Assembly (NCBI GenBank): GCA_963717385.1
Contig: CAVQWE010000008.1
Location: 22,640 to 86,639 of the forward strand
From: Sva-07 sp963717385
GTDB taxonomy: Bacteria; Actinomycetota; Acidimicrobiia; Acidimicrobiales; Ilumatobacteraceae
Length of the DNA: 64,000 nucleotides
Direction of reading: 5' to 3'
Within the stretch, counting starts at the first letter, position 1; the number at the start of each line of letters is the position of its first letter. The position numbers were made by a program, and so were the translations under genes. The notes under the pieces are model-generated. The model was not told the DNA's origin, did not search any database, and saw only the letters and a list, made by a program, of their open reading frames with translations. This document shows positions 26,198-35,593 of this stretch, piece after piece.

Positions 26198-27328
26198 TCA
26201 GTGGTCGTAGACCAGAACGCCGCGAATGTTCTTGTCGTCGCGCATGTCCTGGAAACCCTCGTTGATCTCGTCGAGGGTGTAGGTCTTGGTCACCAGACCG
26301 TCGAGGTCGAGCTGACCCTGGGTGTACAGCTCGAGGAGCTGCGGGATGTCCTTGCGGATGTTGGCCGACCCGAACAGCGACCCGATGATCTGCTTCTCGA
26401 ACAGCGTCAGGAACGAGCCGGGAATTGCGATCGACTGCTCGACGACCGGGTGGATGTTGGTGACCACGATCTTGGCGCGCTTGCCTCCGAGGTGGAACGC
26501 TTCGCCCAGCACGTCACCATTGCCGACACCCGCCGTCATGATCACCTTGTCGAAGCCGCGGCCGTAGGTCGATTCACCGAGGTCTGCCATCGCGTCTGCG
26601 ATCGACGCGTACGAGTGGGTCGCACCGAGCTCCATCGCCTTCTCACGCTTCCACTCGACAGGATCGATCGCAGCAACCACGCGGGCCCCGGCGAGCTTGG
26701 CGCCCTGCACGGCGTTCGAGCCGACACCACCGACGCCGACCACCGCAGTGAAGTCGCCCGGCTTGACGTCGGCTGCATACACGGCGGAACCCCAGCCGGT
26801 GACGACACCGCAGCCGAGCAGCGCTGCCTTGTCGAGCGGCAGGTCCTTCTCGATCTTCACGACGCTGGCCTCGTTGGCCACCGTGTGGTGGGCGAATGTT
26901 CCGATGAGGCAGTCGAGCTTCAGGTCCTCCCCCGCCAGCGAGTGGTGCCGGGCGGTCAGGTCGGTGATCTGCAAGCCGGTGGGAAGCGCCGCGCCGCCGG
27001 TGTCGCAGACGTTCGAGTGCCCCGACGCACACGAAGCACAACGGCCGCAGGCCGGGATGAATCCGAGCACGACGTGATCGCCAGGCGCGACGCTGAACAC
27101 GCCCTCACCGACCTCGACCACGATGCCTGAACCCTCGTGACCACCAATCACCGGCGGGTCGGGCGTGAGGCCGGCAAGGTCACCGGTCACCATGTGCTCC
27201 TGACTGTGGCAGATACCCGATGCCACCATCTTGATCAGCACTTCGCCCGCCTTCGGCGGATCGAGCTCGATGTCCTCGACGCTCCATGGCTGATTTCGTC
27301 CCCGCAAGATTGCTGCCTTCGTCTGCAT
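26198..27328 (-). CDS. NDMA-type (mycofactocin-associated) Zn alcohol dehydrogenase, copy 2
   Basis: A 376-residue paralog of copy 1. ATG 27328 (MQTKAAILRGRNQPWSVEDI) is chosen because TACAGT lies 7 nt upstream, suggesting a leaderless mRNA. Catalytic zinc ligands are in GICHSQEHMVTGD and GGHEGSGIV, structural zinc cysteines in CGRCASCASGHSNVC, and the Rossmann glycines in VVGVGGVGSNAVQGA. The two genes are in tandem with a 100-nt gap. Different substrate pockets are likely, since the mid-regions differ (LAGEDLKLDCLIGTF here). Confidence 0.88.
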   Translation of the reverse strand: MQTKAAILRGRNQPWSVEDIELDPPKAGEVLIKMVASGICHSQEHMVTGDLAGLTPDPPVIGGHEGSGIVVEVGEGVFSVAPGDHVVLGFIPACGRCASCASGHSNVCDTGGAALPTGLQITDLTARHHSLAGEDLKLDCLIGTFAHHTVANEASVVKIEKDLPLDKAALLGCGVVTGWGSAVYAADVKPGDFTAVVGVGGVGSNAVQGAKLAGARVVAAIDPVEWKREKAMELGATHSYASIADAMADLGESTYGRGFDKVIMTAGVGNGDVLGEAFHLGGKRAKIVVTNIHPVVEQSIAIPGSFLTLFEKQIIGSLFGSANIRKDIPQLLELYTQGQLDLDGLVTKTYTLDEINEGFQDMRDDKNIRGVLVYDH

Positions 27329-27335
27329 GGAGCGG

Positions 27336-27341
27336 ACTGTA
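27336..27341 (-). promoter_or_regulatory. -10 box of alcohol dehydrogenase copy 2
   Basis: On the minus strand TACAGT ends 7 nt before ATG 27328, with no ribosome binding site in the gap. Confidence 0.5.
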
Positions 27342-27383
27342 CGCCAGGTGTGAACACGCGTTGGCATCGGACACACTGGCGCC

Positions 27384-27908
27384 ATGGTCGAATCGGGCGC
27401 CTCGCCGGACGATGTCGTGCAGTCGGTTCGCGAGATGTCCGACGACGACCTCCACCACCTTGCCGAGGTGGTCCGCCAGGTGCAGATCGAGCGGGCGATC
27501 GATGACGGAGACCACGACGCGATCATCACCGCCGGCTTCGAATCGGGCTTCGGTCGCGACGGCCTCGGCGTGCTGCCGTGGGTGGAGGGCAGCGTGATCG
27601 TGTGCCCCGGCGGCATGGTGTCGAAGTCGAAGACCAGCCACCGATGTCGCTTCGTCAGCGTCGACGACGTCTGGGTGTGGGACTCGGGCCTGCTGCTTCG
27701 AGAAGACAAGCGATCGTCGCCCGGTACGACCGACGGCTTCAGAGCGATTGCACTGGTGCCGCTCGTCGACGGCACCGAGCTCGACATCGTCACGGGCAAG
27801 GCCCGCAGCGGGCAACACTCGGTTGATCACGTGGTGAGCTACGAGGTACGCGGCGGGGAACTGATCGAGGTCAGCCAACGCAGCATCACACCCGCCAACA
27901 TGCGTTGA
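27384..27908 (+). CDS. conserved-looking protein of unknown function
   Basis: A 174-residue soluble protein I do not recognise. The N-terminus is acidic and helical (DDVVQSVREMSDDDLHHLAE). The rest looks like a beta-rich domain with Trp and Gly turns (VLPWVEGSVIVCPGGMVSKS, then FVSVDDVWVWDSGLLLREDK). It has no signal peptide or membrane segment. It is divergent from alcohol dehydrogenase copy 2 and converges with the M16 peptidase gene, 6 nt away. Confidence 0.6.
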   Translation: MVESGASPDDVVQSVREMSDDDLHHLAEVVRQVQIERAIDDGDHDAIITAGFESGFGRDGLGVLPWVEGSVIVCPGGMVSKSKTSHRCRFVSVDDVWVWDSGLLLREDKRSSPGTTDGFRAIALVPLVDGTELDIVTGKARSGQHSVDHVVSYEVRGGELIEVSQRSITPANMR

Positions 27909-27914
27909 GCAGCG

Positions 27915-30875
27915 TCAGCGAGGCAGGACCCTGACTTCGATGTACTGATCAGCGGGGAGCCAGCGCGCAGCAGCGTCGCGGATGTCGTCGGCGGTGATGT
28001 CGTCGACCCACCCGGCTTGATCGAGAAACTCGTCGAACGAAGCATTTCCGGCCGGATCGGTGAAGACCGACAGCACCTCGTCGTTCACCTGCTCGTTGCT
28101 GAACAGGTCGAGTTGTTGGCGGATGTTCTCCTGGGCCGAATCGAACTCGGTGTCACCCGGGCCCGCAGTGCGGAGTGCGTCGAGTTGCTCGGTGACCGCA
28201 GCGACCACCTCATCGAGCAGTTCGGGTGCCGTGGTGTTCGAGATGTACATCTCGGCATTCGGGGATCCGCCCTCGGCAATCTGCACGAACCCGAACGGCG
28301 AGTACGAGTCACCCAATTCCTCGCGCACCACATCGGTGAGTCGAGCAGTGACGACCTCTTGCAGGATCGCCGCGACGATGTCGTCGCGGCGATCGGAGGT
28401 TGCCGGCGCCGTGAACAACAACGCGACCGACGCTTGAGCGCCCTGACCGGCGGTGACCTGCTCGGCCACGATCCCATCGGGAGCAGGAGGTTCGACGTAG
28501 TCGACGGACTCGGCACGACCCGTCGACGGCAACGTGGCGAGGTAGCGACGCGACAGCTCGATTGCCTCGTCGACGTCGAAGTCGCCACTGAACGCGAACG
28601 AGAAGTCGGAGGCATCTCCGAAGCGGTCGCGGGTGACGCGTTCGATGTCGTCGGCGGTCACCGAGTTGAGTGAGTCGACGGTGGGCAACAGGAACCGCTG
28701 GTCGTCGTAGCGTGCGTCGAGCAGCGTGACGAACTCGGCGTAGCCAGGATCGATCGAGGGGTCGGACGCGATGGCCAGCTCATCGTCGAGGTACTGCTCG
28801 AGCGCAACAGGGTCGACTCGGGGCTGCGTCATCGACAGGTGGATCAGCTGGAACAGTGTTTCGAGATCACTTGTTGCCGCGCTACCGAAGAGGCCCTCCG
28901 TGAAGGCGTCGACGACCGCCTGCAGGCCGACGTCCTTGTCGGACAAGAAGTCCTCGAGTTCCACTGGGCCGTACGTAGCGATGCCGCTCTGCCGACCACC
29001 GCTCCGGCAGCATCGGCAGCGGGCACATCGGCGTCGTCGAGCACGGCGAGCCCACCAGGGCTGCGTGCTTCGAAGGCGACCTGCCCCTCGACGATCGTGT
29101 TGGTGTTGAGCGCCACACGAACACCGTTGTCGAACTCGAGCACGACCGGATCGATGAAGTTCGGGGAAGCCGGTGTTGGTGAGGCGACTGCTCGATGTCT
29201 CCTCGATGGGCTCCGGCGCCACCATCAGTTCGCCGTCGATGCCCGCATCATCGGCTCGGGGCTCGAGGTCGCGTTCTCGCATCGAGGCCGCCTGCGCCTC
29301 GAACACTTCAACGCCGGGAACGTCGCCGGCTTCGCTGTCGGGCACGACGATCAGGAGGTGCGGAGCAGCCTCGCCAAGACGTTGCACGAACCGATAGGCG
29401 ATCGTTTCGGGCGTCACGCGATCGAGCACGGCAGTGGTGAAGTCGAACTGCGCATCGGCGGTGGGGATCGGTTCGTCCGTGAGGGCATGACGCACGTACT
29501 CGTCGGCGAAGTCAGCGTCTTGGCGAGATTCGCGTCCGTCGTAGGTGGACTGCGCCGCCGTCCGGTACGACTCGACCACACGGTCGACTTCAGCCTGCGA
29601 GAACCCGAATCGCCGGACTCGCTCGTACTCGTCGAACACCGCCTGCGTGGAAGCTTCGAGCGCGTCGCCGTCGGCTGACACGATGATCTCGGGCGCATCC
29701 AGGCTGCGGACGAACCCACTGGAATCGACGCGTGCATCGTCGAACGGTGACTCGCCTCGCAGAGCATCGTTGCCGAGTCGAGTCGCGATGATGTCGAACG
29801 CCATCGAGTCGAGCGTCGAATTCTGGTAGTCGGCTTCGACCGACTCGGCTTCGACGACGGAGAGCGGCAACGTGACCTGTGCGAACCCTTCGGCGACGTC
29901 GGGGTCGGCGAGTATCCGCACCTGCGTTGCAGCCGACGGCTCGACGATCAGTTCGGGACGGGCCGGGGATGTACCACGAGCCACGATCGGGCCGAATCGT
30001 TCGACGATGCCGTCCTCGATCTGCCCGGTGTCGATGTCGCCGACCACGACCACTGCGGTGTTGTCGGGTCGATACCAGTCGTCGTAGAACTCGCGAAGCG
30101 GTTCCGCATTCGTGGAGGTGATCGCGGCGTCGGTGCCGATGGGATCCTTGCCTTCGTAGGGCGAACCACCGAGGAACAGCTCTTCGAGCGCATCGAAGAT
30201 GCGGCCGTTGGAACTTGCCTCGGAACCACGCCACTCGTCGAGCACCACACCCCGTTCAGCCTCGACCTGCGCCTGGTCGATCGTCGCTGCCGACAACCAC
30301 TGCTCCAACACATCGAGGCCTGTGTCGACCACCGCGGAATCCTCGGTGGGCATGGTCAGTTCGTAGACGGTCTCGTCGAAGCTGGTGTACGCGTTGATGT
30401 CGGCGCCGAAACCAGCCCCGAAGCTGCGCAGGACGGCGATCAATTCGTTCTCGGGGAACTGCTCGGTGCCGTTGAACAGCATGTGCTCGAGGAAGTGCGC
30501 TCCGCCAACCTGGGTGTCGTCCTCGAGCGCCGAGCCGGCGTTGATCGCCAACCGCATCTCGACTCGGCCGCCCGGGTTGTCGTTGTCGCGGATGAAGTAG
30601 CGCAGACCGCTGTCGAGTTCGCCGATCACGATGGCAGGGTCGGGGTCGCCGAGCGACGGCAGGCCGGTCGGGTCGGGGGCGGTGATCGGTGTCGAGCCGT
30701 CGACCCGTTGGGGCGCATCGGTGCTGGCGGGAGCTGCGGTGTTCGTCGACGGCGCGTCGTCGGTCGAGGGTGTCTGCACCTCGACGTCGACCGTCGACGT
30801 ACACGCCGCCAACAGTGCGGTGAGGGCGAGCGAAGCAGCGGTCCATGAACGTCGTGATCGACGTGTGGTGGTCAC
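27915..30875 (-). CDS. M16 family (insulinase/pitrilysin-like) metallopeptidase lipoprotein
   Basis: A 986-residue peptidase. The lipobox ALTALLAAC puts the lipidated Cys at residue 25, followed by a Thr/Ser/Pro linker. The catalytic inverted zinc motif is HFLEH at 127-131, with the distal Glu expected in the ERGVVLDEWRGSE helix. Four M16 domains follow. Between about 29162 and 28990 the annotated frame is not the coding one: the homologous residues (VVLEFDNGVRVALNTNTIVE and on) lie in another frame. One extra and one missing base therefore compensate, and the frame stays open. GTG 30875 overlaps the upstream siroheme gene stop by 4 nt. Confidence 0.82.
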   Translation of the reverse strand: MTTTRRSRRSWTAASLALTALLAACTSTVDVEVQTPSTDDAPSTNTAAPASTDAPQRVDGSTPITAPDPTGLPSLGDPDPAIVIGELDSGLRYFIRDNDNPGGRVEMRLAINAGSALEDDTQVGGAHFLEHMLFNGTEQFPENELIAVLRSFGAGFGADINAYTSFDETVYELTMPTEDSAVVDTGLDVLEQWLSAATIDQAQVEAERGVVLDEWRGSEASSNGRIFDALEELFLGGSPYEGKDPIGTDAAITSTNAEPLREFYDDWYRPDNTAVVVVGDIDTGQIEDGIVERFGPIVARGTSPARPELIVEPSAATQVRILADPDVAEGFAQVTLPLSVVEAESVEADYQNSTLDSMAFDIIATRLGNDALRGESPFDDARVDSSGFVRSLDAPEIIVSADGDALEASTQAVFDEYERVRRFGFSQAEVDRVVESYRTAAQSTYDGRESRQDADFADEYVRHALTDEPIPTADAQFDFTTAVLDRVTPETIAYRFVQRLGEAAPHLLIVVPDSEAGDVPGVEVFEAQAASMRERDLEPRADDAGIDGELMVAPEPIEETSSSRLTNTGFPELHRSGRARVRQRCSCGAQHQHDRRGAGRLRSTQPWWARRARRRRCARCRCCRSGGRQSGIATYGPVELEDFLSDKDVGLQAVVDAFTEGLFGSAATSDLETLFQLIHLSMTQPRVDPVALEQYLDDELAIASDPSIDPGYAEFVTLLDARYDDQRFLLPTVDSLNSVTADDIERVTRDRFGDASDFSFAFSGDFDVDEAIELSRRYLATLPSTGRAESVDYVEPPAPDGIVAEQVTAGQGAQASVALLFTAPATSDRRDDIVAAILQEVVTARLTDVVREELGDSYSPFGFVQIAEGGSPNAEMYISNTTAPELLDEVVAAVTEQLDALRTAGPGDTEFDSAQENIRQQLDLFSNEQVNDEVLSVFTDPAGNASFDEFLDQAGWVDDITADDIRDAAARWLPADQYIEVRVLPR

Positions 30876-31495
30876 GGCGTGAGACTACGGCCGCCAACCG
30901 CGTCGACGATGCCATCGCGTACACGTCGAGTCCAGTCGATGTCCTCGGTGGATGCGCCTCCCGCTTGCACCGCGGCACGTTCGGCCGCGAGCGTCTCGGC
31001 GAGGGCACCGATCTCATCGGTGAGGAACTCGTCGATCACGTTGCGCAACTCGCGAGCCAGCGCCGGACTCGCGCCGTCGGTGCTCACCGCGACCGTCACA
31101 CGCCCCCGACGAGCGATGGCGGGCAGGATGAACTCGCAGTCGACCGGCTGGTCGGCGGCATTGGTCCAGATGCCTTGCGATCGGGCCTGTTCGGAGATGG
31201 CTGCATCGACCTGCTCGTCGCCGGTGGCTGCTACGACGAGGCGCATTCCGTCGAGGTCGGACGGTTCGAACGGCCGGGCGCGCACGTCGTCGAACCGCCC
31301 TGCTTCGACGTGCTCGCTCACCTCGATCGCGACCAGGCGGACGCGGGCGCCAGCAGCGGCGAGGCCCTCGGCCTTGCGGGCGCCGATCCGGCCACCGCCC
31401 ACCACCAGAACGGGTACGTCGTGCAGATCGAGGATCACCGGATAGGCGAACGTCGGGGACGATTCCAGGGCCATGCCAGAAGTGTACGAAGGCAA
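30872..31495 (-). CDS. precorrin-2 dehydrogenase / sirohydrochlorin ferrochelatase domain protein
   Basis: A 207-residue protein equivalent to the N-terminal part of CysG (or Met8). It oxidises precorrin-2 with NAD+ and may insert iron to give siroheme. It shows the Rossmann motif VLVVGGGRIGARKAEGLAAA near residue 30, LVVAATGDEQVDAAIS, and VDCEFILPAIARRGRVTVAV. The start may be ATG 31495 or 31474 (MALESS). It is divergent from cysH and completes the siroheme supply for the sulfite reductase, with the methyltransferase half encoded separately at 33994. Confidence 0.87.
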   Translation of the reverse strand: MPSYTSGMALESSPTFAYPVILDLHDVPVLVVGGGRIGARKAEGLAAAGARVRLVAIEVSEHVEAGRFDDVRARPFEPSDLDGMRLVVAATGDEQVDAAISEQARSQGIWTNAADQPVDCEFILPAIARRGRVTVAVSTDGASPALARELRNVIDEFLTDEIGALAETLAAERAAVQAGGASTEDIDWTRRVRDGIVDAVGGRSLTP

Positions 31496-31535
31496 TTCCT
31501 TATAAAGTTGATCTTTTTAGTCGGGATTTGATTGA
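31496..31535. promoter_or_regulatory. AT-rich divergent promoter region, siroheme gene / cysH
   Basis: Forty nucleotides separate the divergent starts. The stretch is strikingly AT-rich for this genome (TTATAAAG, TTGATCTTTTTAG, GATTTGATTG) and must hold both promoters. A CTTTATAAGG stretch on the minus strand could be the -10 of the siroheme gene. I cannot identify a regulator site. Confidence 0.45.
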
Positions 31536-32201
31536 ATGCTCCTCGTGAACACCACGACCGACCGCCCACACGAGACCAACGACCCCGTCGTCGACGCCCA
31601 TCGCGTCCTTCGGTGGGCCCACCGACAATTCGGTGGCGGGCTCTGCGTGACCGCCAGTTTCGGTGACGCGGTGCTCGCACACGTGGCCAGCGAAGCGATC
31701 CCAGGCATCGAGATCACCTTGCTCGACACCGGCTATCTGTTCGCCGAAACCGAGTGGTTCGCCGACGATCTGCGGTCGCGCTTCGATCTGAACCTGCGCA
31801 TCATCGGTCCCGAAGCGAACCTGGCCCCCAACGTCTGGCAGACCGACACCGATGCGTGCTGCGCCGCCCGCAAGGTCGAGCCCCTCAACCGGGCGCTCGC
31901 CGGGCGCACGGCCTGGGTCAGCGGTCTGCGACGCAGCGATTCACCTGCCCGCCGAATCGCCCCGTTCGTCCACGACGACCTCCTCCGCGGCGTCACGAAG
32001 ATCAACCCGCTCGCTGGATGGACCGACGCTCACGTGGTCACCTACGTAGCTGCCTACGGCATCCCCGATCACCCACTGGCCGATCGCGGCTTCCCGTCGA
32101 TCGGCTGTTGGCCGTGCACCAAGCCGGTCGTCGACGGCGCCGACCAACGCGCTGGTCGGTGGGCCGACAGCGCCAAGACCGAGTGCGGGTTGCACCTGTG
32201 A
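31536..32201 (+). CDS. cysH: assimilatory adenylylsulfate (APS) reductase
   Basis: A 221-residue thioredoxin-dependent reductase giving sulfite from APS. The PP-loop-like start is GLCVTASFGDAVLAHV. The four cysteines of the 4Fe-4S cluster, diagnostic of the APS rather than PAPS type, are in DACCAARK and SIGCWPC. The catalytic Cys is in the C-terminal ECGLHL. The stop overlaps the GTG of the sulfite reductase (GTGA), so the two are translationally coupled. Confidence 0.92.
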   Translation: MLLVNTTTDRPHETNDPVVDAHRVLRWAHRQFGGGLCVTASFGDAVLAHVASEAIPGIEITLLDTGYLFAETEWFADDLRSRFDLNLRIIGPEANLAPNVWQTDTDACCAARKVEPLNRALAGRTAWVSGLRRSDSPARRIAPFVHDDLLRGVTKINPLAGWTDAHVVTYVAAYGIPDHPLADRGFPSIGCWPCTKPVVDGADQRAGRWADSAKTECGLHL

Positions 32202-33914
32202 GCGCCGACGCCGAAGCCATCAAGCTCGCCAGCAACTACCTCGGCGGCACGATCGGCGAGGAGCTGGCCAACGACCGCGACGACTTCGATCATGACGCAG
32301 AACTGCTGTTGAAGTTCCATGGGATCTACCAGCAGGACGACCGCGATGTGCGACGGGCCCGAACCCAGTTGAAGCTGCCGCTCGACTACTCGTGCATGGT
32401 CCGCGCCTCGGTGCCCGGTGGCGTGATCGGCAACGACCAGTGGCTGGCGCTCGATCGTCTCGCTGCGTTGGCCGACAACAAGCTGCGACTCACCACCCGA
32501 CAAGGCGTGCAGTACCACGTGGTCCACAAAGGCGAACTCCACGAACTCGTCGGTGGGATCAACTCGTCGCTGCTGACCACCCTCGGTGCCTGCGGTGACG
32601 TGGTGCGCAACGTGATGGCCTGCCCGCTTCCCCACCCCGAACGTTCCGCCGTGATCGACCCACTGCTTGCGGCGATCGTTGCCAGGTTCCGACCCCAGAC
32701 CGAGAGCTACTGGGAGCTGTGGGTCGACGGAGAGCGTGCGGTGTCGGCCGAACGACCAAGCGCCGCGACACCGATCGACGACGTCGAACCGATCTACGGC
32801 GCCGCGTACCTTCCGCGAAAGTTCAAGATCGCGATCGCGTGGCCAGGCGACAACTGCGTCGACATCTACACCAACGATGTCGGCATCGTGCCGACGTTGG
32901 CGGAAGGCACCAGCGGCGAATTGACCGGGTTCGTGGTGCTCGCCGGAGGCGGAATGGGCATGAGCCACAGTCGCCCGGACGACACGTACCCTCTGCTGGC
33001 GCAGCCGGTTGCGTGGGTGTCCCCACACGAGGTGGTGGATGTCGTCGAGGCGATCGTGACAACCCAGCGCGACCACGGCAACCGCGACGACCGGGCGCGC
33101 GCACGACTGAAGTACCTCCTCGAGGCTCGAGGTGTTGCATGGCTCCGCGACCAGATCGAAGAACGAACCGGACTGACCCTCGCGCAGCCGGTCGAACTCC
33201 CGGAGTGGGAAGTTCACGCACACCACGGCTGGCACGACATCGCCGGGACCAGTGCCCTCGGCGTCCCCGTTCCGTCCGGGAAGGTGGCGGGTGGGTTGCG
33301 GCTCGCCCTCCGACGCCTGATCGCCGACTCGGCTGTCCGCGAGCTGCGCGTCACATCCTCGCCAAGACCTGCTGCTGCTCGGGGTGACCGATCGGGTGGC
33401 GGTCGAGAACGTGCTGCGCGCCAACGGTGTCCGCCTCGCCGACGACCAGAGCCCCACACGAAATCTGGCGATCGCCTGTCCAGCGCTGCCGACGTGCACC
33501 AAAGCCCTCGGCGAGGCCGAGCGGGTACTCCCCGATGTCGTCGATCGCCTCGAGAAAGTGCTCGCCGACACCGGCAACACCGGGCTGGCGCTGCGGCTCA
33601 ACATGACCGGCTGCCCCAACGGGTGCTCTCGGCCGTACTCTGCCGAACTCGGCATCGTCGGACGCACCAAGAAGAACTACGACGTCTTCGTCGGCGGCTC
33701 GCCGGCAGGCGATCGTCTCGCCCGTGTGCTGCGCGCGGATGTGCCCCTGACCGAGGTCCCCGACCTCCTGCGTCCGCTGCTCGAGGCGTTCTCGCACTCC
33801 GCCGACGGCTCGAGTTTCGGCGACTGGGCGGCCGCCCAGGACTGGGAGCACCTGCAGTCGCTCCTCCCTGCCGCCACCTCCCGCCGCCGTCGCCTCACCG
33901 AGCCCGACACATGA
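32198..33914 (+). CDS. sulfite reductase (siroheme / 4Fe-4S), one frameshift
   Basis: A six-electron reductase of sulfite to sulfide, probably ferredoxin-dependent. It starts GTG 32198 and has two ferredoxin-like halves (LRLTTRQGVQYHVVHKGEL is typical of the first). Near 33362 an extra C shifts the frame, and the second half continues with DLLLLGVTDRVAVENVLRAN. The siroheme and cluster cysteines are in IACPALPTCTKALGEAE and MTGCPNGCSRPYSAELGIVG. About 571 residues when joined. Cluster context (cysH, siroheme genes) supports assimilatory sulfite rather than nitrite reduction. Confidence 0.87.
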
Positions 33915-33993
33915 GCCCCCACGTTCCCGTTCGGGTTGCGGTTCGAAAGCACCGAGCATTCCAAACCGTCACGCGAACGGCAGTGAGCGGGCG

Positions 33994-34767
33994 ATGACGG
34001 TCACGCTGGTGGGGGCGGGACCCGGGGATCCGGAGCTGCTGACCCTGAAGGCCGCGCGGCTCCTTGCGGCGGCCGAGGTGGTCGTGCACGACGCGCTCGT
34101 CGGCGACGGGGTGCTCGCGCTGATCCCCGACGCCGCCGAGCGGATCGATGTCGGCAAACGGCCCGGCCGGGCCACACCGCAGGAGATGATCTCAACGCTG
34201 CTGGTCGAACTCGGCCGGCAGGGCAAGCGCGTCGTTCGCCTCAAGGGCGGCGACCCGTTCGTGTTCGGACGCGGTGGCGAAGAGGCAGCGGCCCTGGCCG
34301 ACGCCGGGGTGCCGTTCGAGATCGTTCCCGGGATCACGTCGTCGGTGGCGGCACCGGCTGCTGCGGGAATCCCGGTGACCCACCGCGGCGTGTCGGCCGC
34401 GTTCACGGTCGTGACCGGCCACCGGCGGCTCGGTGAACCCGACGTCGACTGGCGCTCGCTGGCCAAGGTCGGCGGCACGATCGTGGTGCTCATGGGCGTT
34501 TCGCAACGAGCGACCATCGCCGGCGAACTGATGGCCGGCGGCCTCGACGCGACCACCCCGGTCGCAGCGATCGAGTCGGCCACCACCGACGCCCAGGTCG
34601 TCGGCCGGTGGACACTCGAAGAACTCGCCGCTGCCGAGGTTCGCTCCCCCGCCGTCATCGTGATCGGTGCCGTCGCCGCATTCGAGTTCGTGGCAGGCAA
34701 CCTCCCGCGAGTCGGCCAACCTGCCACATCGGTGGGTTTCGCCCACCGCCCTGCACTCGGGCAGTAG
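33994..34767 (+). CDS. cobA: uroporphyrinogen-III C-methyltransferase (SUMT)
   Basis: A 257-residue SAM-dependent methylase making precorrin-2, the precursor of siroheme and cobalamin. The start VTLVGAGPGDPELLTLKAAR is the classical signature. VVRLKGGDPFVFGRGGEEA and EIVPGITSSVAAPAAAGIPV are the further family motifs, followed by VTGHRR and VVLMGVSQ. It sits downstream of the sulfite reductase and works with the dehydrogenase/ferrochelatase gene at 30872. Confidence 0.93.
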   Translation: MTVTLVGAGPGDPELLTLKAARLLAAAEVVVHDALVGDGVLALIPDAAERIDVGKRPGRATPQEMISTLLVELGRQGKRVVRLKGGDPFVFGRGGEEAAALADAGVPFEIVPGITSSVAAPAAAGIPVTHRGVSAAFTVVTGHRRLGEPDVDWRSLAKVGGTIVVLMGVSQRATIAGELMAGGLDATTPVAAIESATTDAQVVGRWTLEELAAAEVRSPAVIVIGAVAAFEFVAGNLPRVGQPATSVGFAHRPALGQ

Positions 34768-34785
34768 CGGCGGCAGACTGGGAAG

Positions 34786-35586
34786 GTGGAGTTCCCGCCG
34801 CCATCGCCGCCGTCGACGTTGGCCGCACCGCTTGCAGATGCACCGCTGCGCATCCACGGGCTCACCAAGACCTACGGGGCAACTCGGGCGATCGACGGGC
34901 TCACGCTCGAGGTTCCACTCGGGGCCTGCTACGGCCTGGTCGGCCCCAACGGCAGCGGCAAGTCGACGACGATGCGAGCTGTCGTCGGACTCGTCCGGCC
35001 CGACAGCGGCAACATCGAAGTCTGCGGCACTCGCACCACCGACGACATCCTTGCGGTGCGTAGGTCGATGGGGGTGATGCTCGACCCGCTGCAGCTGTTC
35101 GACCGCCTGACCGCGTGGGAGCACGTCGCCACGATCGGGCAGCTGCGCGAACTCGACGCCGACACGATCGAGCGACGGGCGACCGAGCTGTTCACCGTGC
35201 TCGACCTCATCGACGACGCCGGCCGGCCGATCGCCGGCTACAGCCACGGCATGCGCAAGAAGACCGCCCTGGCTGCTGCACTGCTCGCCCGGCCCCGCCT
35301 CGTGATGCTCGACGAACCGTTCGAGGGGGTCGATCCGGTCTCCACCCGGGCGATGCGCCTCATGCTCGACCGGTTCCGCTCCGGTGGAGGAACGGTGGTG
35401 TTGTCCACGCACGTGATGGACATCGTCGAACGGGTCTGCGATCACGTCGGGGTCATCCACCGCGGCCGACTCGTTGCATCCGGCCCGATCGACGAGCTGC
35501 GCAACGGCCGACGCCTCGAAGATGCCTTCATCGACGTGGTCGGCGCAACCGACGTCGCCGACGATGCGCTCGACTGGCTGAGCTGA
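34786..35586 (+). CDS. ABC transporter ATP-binding protein
   Basis: A 266-residue ATPase. Walker A is GLVGPNGSGKSTTMR, the signature is GYSHGMRKKTALAAALL (variant of LSGGQ), Walker B is RLVMLDEPFEGVDP, and the switch His is in VVLSTHVMDIVERVCD. The type is that of CcmA/NatA exporters. GTG 34786 follows AAG only, so translation initiation is weak or coupled. It is followed after 7 nt by its permease gene. Confidence 0.9.
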   Translation: MEFPPPSPPSTLAAPLADAPLRIHGLTKTYGATRAIDGLTLEVPLGACYGLVGPNGSGKSTTMRAVVGLVRPDSGNIEVCGTRTTDDILAVRRSMGVMLDPLQLFDRLTAWEHVATIGQLRELDADTIERRATELFTVLDLIDDAGRPIAGYSHGMRKKTALAAALLARPRLVMLDEPFEGVDPVSTRAMRLMLDRFRSGGGTVVLSTHVMDIVERVCDHVGVIHRGRLVASGPIDELRNGRRLEDAFIDVVGATDVADDALDWLS

Positions 35587-35593
35587 TCGGCCC

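Noticed and set aside
32198..33914. Assignment as nitrite reductase
   Set aside because: Motifs are shared by both, but the gene overlaps cysH and is flanked by siroheme genes, with no nitrate assimilation gene nearby.
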